Shown here: positions 1-7,542 of the stretch, one piece after another
Numbering within the stretch: position 1 is the first letter of the stretch
How the letters are laid out: the number at the start of each line of letters is the position of its first letter
NCBI GenBank assembly: GCA_027492275.1
Contig: JAPUFC010000076.1
Span: 1-46,088 of the forward strand
Source: Mesorhizobium sp.
GTDB lineage: Bacteria > Pseudomonadota > Alphaproteobacteria > Rhizobiales > Rhizobiaceae
DNA: 46,088 nt
Reading direction: 5' to 3'
Notes under the pieces: generated by a model
Seen by the model: only the letters and a program-made list of their open reading frames with translations
Told to the model about the DNA's origin: nothing
The model's database searches: none
Translations under genes and position numbers: made by a program

Positions 1-1
1 G

Positions 2-547
2 GTCGAGCGCGACCTCGGCCGCGCCGCCGCGGCGCTGCGCGCGCTGATCAGGACGCGCCGCGCCGAACTGGAACGCCAGGGCGGGCAGTTGCCGCGCTGC
101 GCCCGCGCCGTCCTGCGCCACCGGCGGCAGGATCTGGCGGCGTCGGCGGCGCGCCTGTCGCTGGAGCCCGTCGCCCGGCGCGGACGCGCGGGCGGCGAAC
201 GGCTCGGACTTCTCGGCAAGCGCTTCGACCACGCCGCCTCGGTGCGGCTCGACCGGCTCAGGCGCCGGCTGACGCAGGCCGACCGGCTGCTGTCGACGCT
301 GTCGCACCGCTCGATCCTCGAGCGCGGCTTCGTGCTGGTGAGCGACGCGGAGGGGCGGCTGCTCAAGCGCGCGGCGGAGATCGCCGAGGGCGCGGCGCTG
401 ACCCTGCAATTCGCCGACGGGCGCGTCGGCGCGACCGCCAACGGACAGGCGGAGGCGCCGGCGGGCGAGCCGCCGAGGCCGAAGCCGGCGCAGAAGCCTG
501 CCCGCCCGCCGCGCGGCGAGCCGGGCGGACAGGGCTCCCTGTTCTGA
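2..547 (+). CDS. xseA: Exodeoxyribonuclease VII large subunit, C-terminal part
   Basis: This is the last 181 residues of XseA, the catalytic large subunit of exonuclease VII, which with XseB degrades single-stranded DNA in the cytoplasm during repair and recombination. The gene runs in from the left edge, so the OB-fold and most of the catalytic domain are missing. The visible part shows the arginine-rich helical region and the family signature LSHRSILERGFVLV (about 298-342), followed by a low-complexity Pro/Ala/Arg tail ending in GSLF. The reading frame is open from base 2 and stops at 545-547. It converges on the next gene. The identification rests on the C-terminal signature only. Confidence 0.87.
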   Translation, partial: VERDLGRAAAALRALIRTRRAELERQGGQLPRCARAVLRHRRQDLAASAARLSLEPVARRGRAGGERLGLLGKRFDHAASVRLDRLRRRLTQADRLLSTLSHRSILERGFVLVSDAEGRLLKRAAEIAEGAALTLQFADGRVGATANGQAEAPAGEPPRPKPAQKPARPPRGEPGGQGSLF

Positions 548-571
548 TCGCGGCGCTCAGTCCGCGCTTGT

Positions 572-949
572 TCAGTTCGCTTTGGCGAGGTGCCAGACGC
601 TGTTGACGCCGTCGCCGGTGACGTCGCCGGCCTTGGCGTCCTTGACGAAGGTGTAGAGCGGCTTGCCGTCCAGCGCCCACATCTTCGAGCCGTCGGTGCG
701 CGTGACGACCGTCCACTTGCCCTCGGCCTTGGCGTCGGGCGCTGCCATGAAGGGCGGCCAATTCTTGGCGCAGTTGTCGTAGCAGTTCGACTTGCCGGCG
801 TCGTCCTTGTCGAACGTATAGAGTGTCATGCCCTTGGCGTCGGTGTAGACCTTACCTTTGGCGGTATCCGCGGTCATGGCGGGTTCGGCCGCGAAGCCGA
901 GCGCCGTCGTCGCCGCGAGCAGCGCGGCGGCCAAAGCAATCCGTGACAT
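572..949 (-). CDS. Secreted protein with two 'Lipoprotein_15' (COG4315) repeats
   Basis: A 125-residue exported protein. Residues 1-20 form a signal peptide (MSRIALAAALLAATTALGFA) with no lipobox cysteine. The mature part has two copies of the short beta motif typical of the COG4315 'secreted repeat' family: GMTLYTFDKDDAGKSNCYDNCA, then WPPF, and GKPLYTFVKDAKAGDVTGDG ending in WHLAK. Two cysteines (SNCYDNC) could form a disulfide. The molecular function of the family is not established; the proteins are small periplasmic or surface proteins. The ATG at 947-949 directly begins the signal peptide. It stands alone, convergent with xseA. Confidence 0.8.
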   Translation of the reverse strand: MSRIALAAALLAATTALGFAAEPAMTADTAKGKVYTDAKGMTLYTFDKDDAGKSNCYDNCAKNWPPFMAAPDAKAEGKWTVVTRTDGSKMWALDGKPLYTFVKDAKAGDVTGDGVNSVWHLAKAN

Positions 950-1035
950 GTCGATGTCTCCCTTTTGACGCGAGCCGCAACGGCCCGCACAGGCATCAAC
1001 GACGGACGGGGCCGCTTCCTTCCAGCCGGAAACGC

Positions 1036-1419
1036 CTATTGGTCGCGCGGCGGCGTCGTGGCCCTGCCGCCCTTGCGAATGGCGCGCAGGTCGTCATAGA
1101 GCTGATCCGCGCCCTTCCTGGCCAGTTGGAAGACGATGGGGCGGGCGACGCCCATCAGCTTGACCAGAAGCAGGCCAGCCGACAGGTGGTCGGCACGCAT
1201 GCGCGCGCCGTCGGCCTGGACGACGAAGGTGCCTTTGGCGGCCTTGCTCTGCTCCGCGGCGGCAACGGCCTGCAACGCGGCGACCGGCAGCTTGCCCGCT
1301 TCTTCCGTGGGGACGGCGATGCGGGCCGGGCCGTTCTCCGTCTCGATGTTGATCCAGATCTGCTGCCCGTCCGACGACGCTCCGCCGCCGTGGATGCGGG
1401 TGACGCGAATTTCTTCCAT
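1036..1419 (-). CDS. Hypothetical protein, 127 aa
   Basis: I do not recognise a characterised family. The protein starts MEEIRVTRIHGGG at 1419; the same frame stays open further upstream but there it runs through two tRNA loci, so the later ATG is preferred. The first half reads as beta strands (IWINIETENGPARIAVP) and the second half as helices, with a basic C-terminus (KGGRATTPPRDQ). There is no signal peptide and no clear membrane span, although LSAGLLLVKLMGVARPIVF is moderately hydrophobic. It lies immediately downstream of the tRNA-His and tRNA-Cys-like loci on the same strand. Length and codon use look like a real alphaproteobacterial gene. Confidence 0.6.
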   Translation of the reverse strand: MEEIRVTRIHGGGASSDGQQIWINIETENGPARIAVPTEEAGKLPVAALQAVAAAEQSKAAKGTFVVQADGARMRADHLSAGLLLVKLMGVARPIVFQLARKGADQLYDDLRAIRKGGRATTPPRDQ

Positions 1420-1502
1420 GGCGCGACGCTCCGATGTTGTCCGCGCGCTGGAATGCACGGCACGGGCCTCAAAGGCAAGAGCGGTGGCGGAAGAAGGATG
1501 GA

Positions 1503-1579
1503 TGGAGGTTTCGCCCCGGACTCGAACCGGGGATATGCGCACTTGCACGTCCGCCGCGTGACCGTTCCGCCACGAAACC
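1503..1579 (-). tRNA. tRNA-Cys-like locus with irregular anticodon arm (possible pseudo-tRNA)
   Basis: Read on the minus strand, a perfect 7-bp acceptor stem (GGTTTCG / CGAAACC) is followed by U73 and an encoded CCA. The D-arm has a GCG/CGC stem, and the T-arm contains TTCGAGT in a stem that can extend to 6 bp. The anticodon region contains TGCA, giving GCA (Cys) after U33. The body resembles alphaproteobacterial tRNA-Cys in having TGGCGGA near the 5' end and U73. However, the anticodon arm cannot form a normal 5-bp stem with a 7-nt loop: the best fold has a G-G mismatch and an 8-nt loop. The T-stem region also carries one extra pair, and total length is 77 nt against about 74 in normal tRNA-Cys. 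It may be a degenerate copy. Confidence 0.5.
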
Positions 1580-1654
1580 AGCAGCTCTAGGAGGTGCCGA
1601 CTAAAGATTGACGGACCCTTAACCGCGGCACATTTTCGGTCAGTTTCGAGGGGG

Positions 1655-1731
<77 letters not shown>

Positions 1732-1867
1732 ACGCGCGCGCCCTTTCGGGACACTTGCCTTCGGCGAAGGGGTCCATACGGACATTCGGATCGTAATTCA
1801 AGTGCGGCGAGACGGCAAAGCGCCTGGCCGCCCGCCCTGCCGGCCGCGAAAAGGGCGAAGCGGGCAA

Positions 1868-1978
1868 AGAAAAAGGCCGGGGGAGGAGGTCCGGCCTTTT
1901 TCCTGGTCTGCAGCCGGCGGGAGGAGGAGCCGGCTGTACGCCCGGACGGCGATGGGAGGAGGATTCGCCGTCCGGTAT
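1868..1978 (-). ncRNA. Cuckoo/alpha-r14-type anti-Shine-Dalgarno sRNA, three hairpins
   Basis: Read on the minus strand downstream of the phasin stop there are three consecutive hairpins. The stems are 1964-1974/1942-1952 (11 bp), 1929-1936/1911-1918 (8 bp) and 1891-1901/1870-1880 (11 bp). Each loop carries CCTCCTCCC, complementary to the purine-rich ribosome-binding consensus. The last hairpin is GC-rich and followed by a T-tract (CTTTTTCTTT), making it a Rho-independent terminator. Stem sequences differ between hairpins while the loops are kept, which indicates selection on the loops. This matches the architecture described for rhizobial cuckoo / alpha-r14 (NfeR1-type) sRNAs. The 5' end is inferred; no clear promoter is visible just upstream, so the RNA may be a processed phasin 3' UTR. 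Confidence 0.8.
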
Positions 1979-2009
1979 TCCGTGGCCTGCCGGGGTCGCC
2001 GGCGGGCGA

Positions 2010-2468
2010 TCAGGCGGCCTTGAGCTCGCCCAGCGACTTCTCGAACACCGCCTTCATCGGCTTGGCGACGTCCTCGACGGCCTTGGTCGTGGCCGCCTGG
2101 AAATCCTTGGCCTGCTCCAGCGACAGCTCGACGCGCTTGCGCAGGAAGGCGGTCTGAAGCTCGATCACGTCCGACAGGGACTTGGCCGCGACAAGCTGCT
2201 CGAAATGCGCGAAGCCGAGCTCGGCATTGGCGCGCAGCGCCGAAATCGTCTTGAGCGAGAGGTCGTTCGAAACCGTCTTGGCGGTCTCCATGGTGCTCTC
2301 GATGACCTTCTGAGCCTCCTCGGCGCCGGTCTTCATGCGCGCATAGGCTTCCTTCGACTGCTCGACGCCCTTCTCGGCGAAGGCACGGAACTGGTCGGTC
2401 GCCTTGGAAGCGTCGAAGCTGGGGAACTCGACATTCTCGATGAACGTTTTGTCGGAAAGCTTGGGCAT
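2010..2468 (-). CDS. phaP: Phasin (PHA granule-associated protein)
   Basis: A 152-residue, almost wholly helical, cysteine-free protein of the alphaproteobacterial phasin family (TIGR01841/Phasin_2 type). Such proteins coat polyhydroxyalkanoate granules and control their size. Typical segments are FRAFAEKGVEQSKEAYARMKTGAEEAQ near residues 27-53, the central SNDLSLKTISALRANAELGFAHFEQL, and the heptad-like C-terminal half. The ATG at 2466-2468 follows an AGGACA ribosome-binding site. The promoter at 2525-2552 overlaps two TGC-N3-GCA motifs, the kind of element bound by the PHA-sensing repressor PhaR. The downstream region encodes the triple-hairpin anti-SD RNA. Confidence 0.9.
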   Translation of the reverse strand: MPKLSDKTFIENVEFPSFDASKATDQFRAFAEKGVEQSKEAYARMKTGAEEAQKVIESTMETAKTVSNDLSLKTISALRANAELGFAHFEQLVAAKSLSDVIELQTAFLRKRVELSLEQAKDFQAATTKAVEDVAKPMKAVFEKSLGELKAA

Positions 2469-2524
2469 TGTCCTGTCCTTTGCTCCGGGAGCTCGCGGCT
2501 CCCTGTCATTGATTGATGGGCTTC

Positions 2525-2570
2525 ATATAGAGCAGGATTTTGTGCAATGCAACATTTTTGTTGCGATGCA
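2525..2570 (-). promoter_or_regulatory. Phasin promoter with two PhaR-like TGC-N3-GCA operator sites
   Basis: On the minus strand a -35 TTGCAT (2547-2552) and a -10 CTATAT (2525-2530) are separated by 16 bp, giving a leader of about 50 nt. TGCAATGCA (2543-2551) and TGCGATGCA (2562-2570) lie over and just upstream of the -35 box, with starts 19 bp apart. The outer arms also make an imperfect palindrome around a T-rich centre. TGC-rich inverted sites of this kind are the established target of PhaR in front of alphaproteobacterial phasin genes. Binding here is inferred. Confidence 0.65.
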
Positions 2571-2713
2571 CCATCACAAGGAAGAACCGGGTTAACCAAA
2601 CCGGCAGAAGCGCGGGCGCAAAACGGCGCGATTTCTGGACGCCGGGCCCTCAGGCCTTTATTAACAAACGGTTAATCGGAGCGCTCGCTCCCGACGAAGG
2701 TTTCGAGTTCGCC

Positions 2714-5700
2714 ATGCCGGCAGAGTCCTATTCGTTCCTGGACGTCGCAGTGCTCGACGGCGTGCGCGAGCGCTTCGCGGCCGGCGACGCGCTGGTCGTG
2801 CTGCCGGCCGCGCTGGATGAGATCATCTGGGCCAACGGACCCGGCGCGGCGCTATTCGGCCATGGGGACATCGAAAGCGCGATCGGCGCGGGGCTCGACC
2901 TCAGCCCGACCGCGCGCCGGCAGATCGCCGCCACCAGCGGGTTTCCCGCGATCGGCCGCGACCGGGCGCTGCTGGTGCGGCTGGCGATCGGCGCGCCGGC
3001 CATGGCGTTCCTCGCCAGCAGCCTGAGGCTCCCGAACGGCGAGGCCGCGATCCTGCTCGCCGCGCCCGTCTCCGACGAGGCGAAGAACCTGCCCGAAACC
3101 GCCGCCCGCGCGATCAGCGGCTTCAACCAGCGCGGCCACCACGTGGCGCTGCTCGACGGCGCGGGGCGCATCCTGACGGCTTCCGCCGGGGTGGCCGCCC
3201 TCGGGCTGACGCCCGCCGCGCTGTCGCGGATGGCGGCGGATGCCGGCGCTGCCGAGGCGCGCATCGTCAAGCGCATGCTGCCGGGCCGCTCCGGCGAGAT
3301 GCCGGCCGGCATCGCGCGGCTGGCCGACGATCCGGCGCGGCTGCTTCTGGTGGTGATCGACGAGACGCCCCCGGAGGCGATACCGGGTGAGGCGATACCG
3401 GGTGGGGCGATACCGGCCGAGGCTATGCCGGCGGACAAAACGATCATCTCGCAGGAGCGCGCGGGACACGACGCCGCGAGCCTCGCCGACGCCGGAACGG
3501 AGCAGGATGCGGCTGCCGCGCCCGACACGATCGAGGCCGCGGCCGAAGAGGCTTTCGACGACGACGCGGACGGCTGGTATTTCCAGCCCGGAGACGCGGA
3601 TGCCTCGGAAGACGCGGCATCGGCGCCGGACGCTCATACAGAGGTCGAACGACCCGCCGGCGGCGAGGCCGGGCCGGTCGCAGCACCCTCCCCGCAACCG
3701 GACGCCGAGCGGGCCGACGAGACCGTCGACACGGCCTCGCTCGCGGACGCGACGAGCCCCGGCGACGCCTTGCCCCCGGAGACCGTGCAATCCGCCCCGT
3801 CCGACACGTCGGAAACGCGAATCGAAGAGCCGGCCGCGCCGGAAGCCCACCGGCCTCAAAGCACAGCGGCGGCCTCTTCGGTGCGGTTCATCTGGCGCAC
3901 GGACGCGGCGGGACGCTTCAGCCAGATCTCTCCCGAATTCGGCAAGGCGGTCGGCGACCGCTCCGCCGACATTCTGGGCCGCTCCTTCGCCGAGATCGCG
4001 GCCGCGTTCGGCATCGACCCGTCCGGCGAGATCGCCGGCCTGCTGCAACGGCGCGACACATGGTCGGGCCGGACGGTCTCCTGGCCGGTGGCTGGGAGCG
4101 ACCGGCAGATCCCCGTCGATCTCGCGGCCCTTCCCGTCTACAGCCGGGCGCGCGACTTCGAGGGGTTTCGCGGCTTCGGCGTGGCGCGCGGCGGCGACGC
4201 CTCGCGCGACCCGGAGGCGCGCGGCCTGCACCTGGACGAGCGGCTGGCGCGGACGCCGGGGGCTCACGAGCGACCGGCGCCGATCGACGCTACGCCGTCC
4301 GACGGCGTGGACGAAGATCCGTTCCGCGGCGAGGTTCCGGCGATCGCCGTGACGCCCGACCGGGACCGCCGCTATTCCGACAAGGTCATCCGGCTGGCCG
4401 AGCATCGTCCGCCCGCCGCCGAAAAGACACTGTCCAGCGGCGAGCGCACCGCCTTCCGGGAAATCGGCGACAGGCTGCGGAAGGATCGCGACGACGACCG
4501 GCTGGCGGAGGATGCGGAAAGCCCCACACCGACCGTCGAAGAAGAGCCGGACGCGCCAGAACCGAAAGTGCAATCCCCTGCCCCGTCCTCGGGAGAAGCC
4601 GAGGCGACGCGACGCGCGCGATCGCTGTTCGACTTCTCCGACATCGGCGCGACGGAGGCGGAAACGCCGGCCGACGATATCGACGGGCGGGACGCTGAGG
4701 CCGCCGGCCCGGATGACGCCGCATCGGAAGCGGACACGCCTTGCGCGGAGCCGGCGCGCAGCGATGTCTCGATCCTGGAAAAACTGCCGGTGCCGGTGCT
4801 GATCCACTCCGGCGACGACCTGCACTACGCCAATGGCGAGTTTCTGGCGCTGACCGGCTATTCCTCGCTCGAAGCGCTGGCGGCGGCCGGCGGCATCGGC
4901 GCGCTGTTCGCGGACGACTACGCGGAAACGGAGGAGACGCCCGACCGCCAGTTGCGGCTGCGCCGGCCGGACGGCGAAACGTTTCCGGTCACCGCTTTCC
5001 TGCGCTCGGCTCCCTGGCACGGGGGCAAGGCGCTCCTGCTCGTGCTGGAACGGTCGAAGGAGACCCGCGAGCCGGAGGCCGCGCCGCTGAAAAGCCCCTC
5101 GGTCGCCGAGCTGGAGGCGCGCGTGGCGGAAATGCGCACCATCATCGACACGGCGACCGACGGCGTGGTGCTGATCGCGCCGGACGGCGTCATCCGTTCC
5201 ATCAGCCGGCCGGCGGAGGCGCTGTTCGGCTTCGAGAGCGACGACATCGCCGGCAAGCCGTTCGAGACGCTGTTCGCCATGGAGAGCCAGAAATCGGCGC
5301 GCGACTATCTGTCCGGGCTGTCCGACCACGGCGTCGCCAGCGTGCTCAACGACGGACGCGAGGTGATCGGGCGCGAGGCGGAGGGCCGCTTCATCCCGCT
5401 GTTCATGACGATCGGCAGGCTGCCCGGCGACAGCGGCTACTGCGCGGTGGTGCGCGACATCACCCAGTGGAAGCGCGCCGAGGAGGAACTGACCCAGGCG
5501 CGCGCCGTGGCCGAGCGCGCCTCCTCGCACAAGACCGAGTTCCTGGCGCGCGTCAGCCACGAGATCCGCACGCCGCTCAACGCCATCATCGGTTTCTCGG
5601 AACTGATGATCGACGAGAAGTTCGGCCCGGTCGCCAACGACCGCTACCGCGACTATCTGCGCGACATCAACCGGTCGGGCAACCATGTGCTCGATCTCGT

Positions 5701-6229
5701 CAACGACCTGCTCGACATCTCCAAGATCGAGGCGGGGCAGCAGGACATGTCGCACGAGGCGGTGGCGCTGAACGAGGCGCTGGCCGAGGCGGTCGCGATC
5801 ATGCAGCCGCAGGCGAACCGCGAGCGGGTCATCATCCGCTCCAGCTTCGCCTCGAACCTGCCGGACGTGGTGGCCGACCTGCGCTCGATCCGGCAGATCG
5901 CGCTCAACATCCTGTCCAACGCCATCCGCTACACGCAGGCCGGCGGCCAGGTGATCGTCTCGACCGCCTACGAAACGTCCGGCGACATCGCCGTGCGCGT
6001 GCGCGACACCGGCATCGGCATGACGCCGGCCGAGATCGAGCAGGCGCTGAAGCCGTTCAAGCAGATCAACGCGCTGAAGCGTCCGCGCGGCGACGGGACC
6101 GGCCTCGGCCTGCCTCTGACCAAGGCGCTGGTGGAGGCCAACCGGGCGAGGTTCGAGATCTCCTCGACGCCCGGCAAGGGCACGCTGGTCGAGATCGTCT
6201 TCCCGGCCACCCGCGTGCTCGCCGGATGA
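2714..6229 (+). CDS. pdhS: Multi-PAS sensor histidine kinase, PdhS/PleC/DivJ family
   Basis: A 1,171-residue cytoplasmic histidine kinase with no transmembrane segment. Order: N-terminal PAS-like region (about 10-110, IIWANGPGAALFG), a long acidic Ala/Glu/Asp/Pro-rich linker (about 220-385), a PAS (about 388-480), a second disordered acidic stretch (about 490-680), PAS (about 686-790), PAS (about 805-910), then HisKA with the H-box SHEIRTPLNAIIGFSE (H949). The catalytic domain follows, with N-box NILSNAIRY (about 1065), DTGIGM (about 1098) and GTGLGLPLTKALV (about 1128). There is no receiver domain. The H-box resembles kinases that act on DivK-type regulators in cell-cycle and polarity control, and the N-terminus resembles Brucella PdhS. 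The start MPAESYSFLD at 2714 is preferred over upstream in-frame codons that run into the phasin promoter. Assignment to PdhS rather than another family member is inference. Confidence 0.8.
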   Translation: MPAESYSFLDVAVLDGVRERFAAGDALVVLPAALDEIIWANGPGAALFGHGDIESAIGAGLDLSPTARRQIAATSGFPAIGRDRALLVRLAIGAPAMAFLASSLRLPNGEAAILLAAPVSDEAKNLPETAARAISGFNQRGHHVALLDGAGRILTASAGVAALGLTPAALSRMAADAGAAEARIVKRMLPGRSGEMPAGIARLADDPARLLLVVIDETPPEAIPGEAIPGGAIPAEAMPADKTIISQERAGHDAASLADAGTEQDAAAAPDTIEAAAEEAFDDDADGWYFQPGDADASEDAASAPDAHTEVERPAGGEAGPVAAPSPQPDAERADETVDTASLADATSPGDALPPETVQSAPSDTSETRIEEPAAPEAHRPQSTAAASSVRFIWRTDAAGRFSQISPEFGKAVGDRSADILGRSFAEIAAAFGIDPSGEIAGLLQRRDTWSGRTVSWPVAGSDRQIPVDLAALPVYSRARDFEGFRGFGVARGGDASRDPEARGLHLDERLARTPGAHERPAPIDATPSDGVDEDPFRGEVPAIAVTPDRDRRYSDKVIRLAEHRPPAAEKTLSSGERTAFREIGDRLRKDRDDDRLAEDAESPTPTVEEEPDAPEPKVQSPAPSSGEAEATRRARSLFDFSDIGATEAETPADDIDGRDAEAAGPDDAASEADTPCAEPARSDVSILEKLPVPVLIHSGDDLHYANGEFLALTGYSSLEALAAAGGIGALFADDYAETEETPDRQLRLRRPDGETFPVTAFLRSAPWHGGKALLLVLERSKETREPEAAPLKSPSVAELEARVAEMRTIIDTATDGVVLIAPDGVIRSISRPAEALFGFESDDIAGKPFETLFAMESQKSARDYLSGLSDHGVASVLNDGREVIGREAEGRFIPLFMTIGRLPGDSGYCAVVRDITQWKRAEEELTQARAVAERASSHKTEFLARVSHEIRTPLNAIIGFSELMIDEKFGPVANDRYRDYLRDINRSGNHVLDLVNDLLDISKIEAGQQDMSHEAVALNEALAEAVAIMQPQANRERVIIRSSFASNLPDVVADLRSIRQIALNILSNAIRYTQAGGQVIVSTAYETSGDIAVRVRDTGIGMTPAEIEQALKPFKQINALKRPRGDGTGLGLPLTKALVEANRARFEISSTPGKGTLVEIVFPATRVLAG
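3374..3433 (+). repeat. Four tandem 15-bp units inside the kinase gene
   Basis: Units of 15 bp (gaggcgataccgggt and variants) occur at 3374-3388, 3389-3403, 3404-3418 and 3419-3433. They encode EAIPG EAIPG GAIPA EAMPA in the first linker. The first two units are identical and the others diverge. Being a multiple of three, gain or loss of a unit keeps the frame, so copy number could vary between strains. Confidence 0.85.
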
Positions 6230-6323
6230 ACGACGAACACATTTGCGTGATAAGTACGTCGTTGCGCCGAGGAACGGCCCGTGAAAGGACCCTAACCCGC
6301 TGAAAGCTGTGGCGTTTACTCCA

Positions 6324-6342
6324 GTTTAGAATTTGTCTAAAC
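6324..6342. promoter_or_regulatory. Irr box (iron control element) upstream of fbpA
   Basis: The palindromic stretch gTTTAGAATTTGTCTAAAc matches the rhizobial ICE pattern TTTAGAA-N3-TTCTAAA with one mismatch. It lies about 120 bp upstream of the fbpA start, in an otherwise non-coding 230-bp gap. Irr acts under iron limitation on such sites. Site assignment is by motif only. Confidence 0.65.
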
Positions 6343-6367
6343 GATTGATATCGCACGGCCGTATCCT

Positions 6368-6382
6368 TGACTCGGATTGTCA
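6368..6382. promoter_or_regulatory. Possible RirA iron-responsive operator (TGA-N9-TCA)
   Basis: TGACTCGGATTGTCA fits the TGA-N9-TCA core of the rhizobial IRO box and lies 26 bp downstream of the Irr-like palindrome, before the iron-binding protein gene. It also overlaps a CTTGAC sequence that could be a -35 element. The core is short, so chance occurrence is possible; the gene function makes it credible. Confidence 0.45.
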
Positions 6383-6459
6383 GTTTTCCCAAGGACATCA
6401 GGCCCCGTTTCCGGGCGTGACACTGGCGGCCCGCCGGGCCCGATGGGCAGGAGACCCTG

Positions 6460-7497
6460 ATGAACCTTCGACCGTATCGCTCGACCGTTATCGCATTGGC
6501 CATGACGCTTTGCGCCGGGACCGCATTCGCGGACGGCGTGGTCAATATCTACACCTATCGCCAGCCCGAACTCATCAAACCGGTGCTCGACGCCTTCACG
6601 GCCGAGACCGGCGTCAAGACCGAGGTCCTGTTCCTCGACAAGGGGCTCGAGGAACGCGTGCAGGCCGAGGGCGCGAACTCGCCCGTCGACGTGATCATGA
6701 CCGTGGACATCGCGCGGCTGACCAAGGCCAAGGAGGCCGGCATCACGCAGGCGCTGGACGACGCCACGCTGAACGCCAACCTGCCGGCCGAATACCGCGA
6801 TCCGGAAGGCCACTGGTTCGGCCTCACCAAGCGCGCCCGCGTGGTCTACGCGTCCAAGGACCGCGTCAAGGACACCGCGATCACCTATGCCGACCTCGCC
6901 GACCCGAAGTGGAAGGGCAAGATCTGCATGCGCTCCGGCCAGCACGACTACAATCTGGCGCTGATCTCGGCGGCCATCGCGCATTGGGGTCCGGAGAAGA
7001 CGGAGACTTGGCTCAAGGGCCTCAAGGCCAACCTGGCCAAGAAGCCGGACGGTGGCGACCGGCCGCAGGCAGGGGCCATCGCGGCGGGCGAATGCGACAT
7101 CGCCATCGGCAACACCTACTATGTCGGGCTGATGCGCACCAACGAGAAGGACCCGAAGGAGAAGGAGTGGGGCAACGCCATCAACGTGCTCTTCCCGACC
7201 TTCGAGAACGGCGGCACGCACGTCAACATCTCGGGCGCGGCGCTCGCCAAGAACGCGCCCAACAAGGACAATGCGGTGAAACTGCTGCAATTCCTGTCCA
7301 GCGACGAGGCACAGCAGATCTACGCCGAGAAGAACTTCGAATACCCGGTCGAGCCGGGCCTCGCGGCTTCGGAGATGGTCACCGCCTTCGGCGAGCTGAA
7401 GGCCGACACGCTGCCGCTGGCCGAGATCGGCGCCAACCGCAAGGCGGCGTCCGAGATGGTCGACCGCGTCGGCCTGGACGACGGCCCGAGCAGCTAA
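6460..7497 (+). CDS. fbpA: Ferric iron ABC transporter, periplasmic binding protein
   Basis: A 345-residue periplasmic Fe(III)-binding protein of the FbpA/FutA/AfuA family, the extracytoplasmic receptor of an iron ABC importer. Signal peptide 1-24 (cleavage after TAFA), then mature start DGVVNIYTYRQPE. The conserved region SGQHDYNLALISA (about 165) and the tyrosine pair in GNTYYVGL (Y220-Y221), which supplies phenolate ligands to Fe3+ in this family, are present. Length is usual. Upstream are Irr-type and RirA-type motifs; downstream is a strong terminator and a palindromic repeat before the permease gene. Thus fbpA is probably transcribed in excess over fbpB, which is usual for binding proteins. 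Confidence 0.9.
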   Translation: MNLRPYRSTVIALAMTLCAGTAFADGVVNIYTYRQPELIKPVLDAFTAETGVKTEVLFLDKGLEERVQAEGANSPVDVIMTVDIARLTKAKEAGITQALDDATLNANLPAEYRDPEGHWFGLTKRARVVYASKDRVKDTAITYADLADPKWKGKICMRSGQHDYNLALISAAIAHWGPEKTETWLKGLKANLAKKPDGGDRPQAGAIAAGECDIAIGNTYYVGLMRTNEKDPKEKEWGNAINVLFPTFENGGTHVNISGAALAKNAPNKDNAVKLLQFLSSDEAQQIYAEKNFEYPVEPGLAASEMVTAFGELKADTLPLAEIGANRKAASEMVDRVGLDDGPSS

Positions 7498-7505
7498 GCC
7501 AGTCG

Positions 7506-7542
7506 AACGGGCAGCGCGAATTGTTCTCGCGTTGCCCGTTTT
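7506..7542 (+). terminator. Rho-independent terminator/attenuator after fbpA
   Basis: A 14-bp stem with one G-T pair (7506-7519 with 7527-7540), a short loop and a run of T (gtttt) starts nine bases after the fbpA stop. It would end or attenuate transcripts before the permease gene. Confidence 0.8.

Noticed and set aside
2540-2713. Upstream start for the histidine kinase
   Set aside because: It would place 58 residues across the phasin promoter and operator, with no similarity to the family N-terminus.
2852-5755. A 967-codon open frame antisense to the histidine kinase gene
   Set aside because: The sense frame has clear PAS, H-box and ATP-binding motifs; the antisense frame is Arg/Ala-rich low-complexity sequence produced by high GC at third positions.
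6228-6264. Terminator after the kinase gene (aacgacg/cgtcgtt)
   Set aside because: Only a 7-bp stem with a loop above 20 nt and no T-run.
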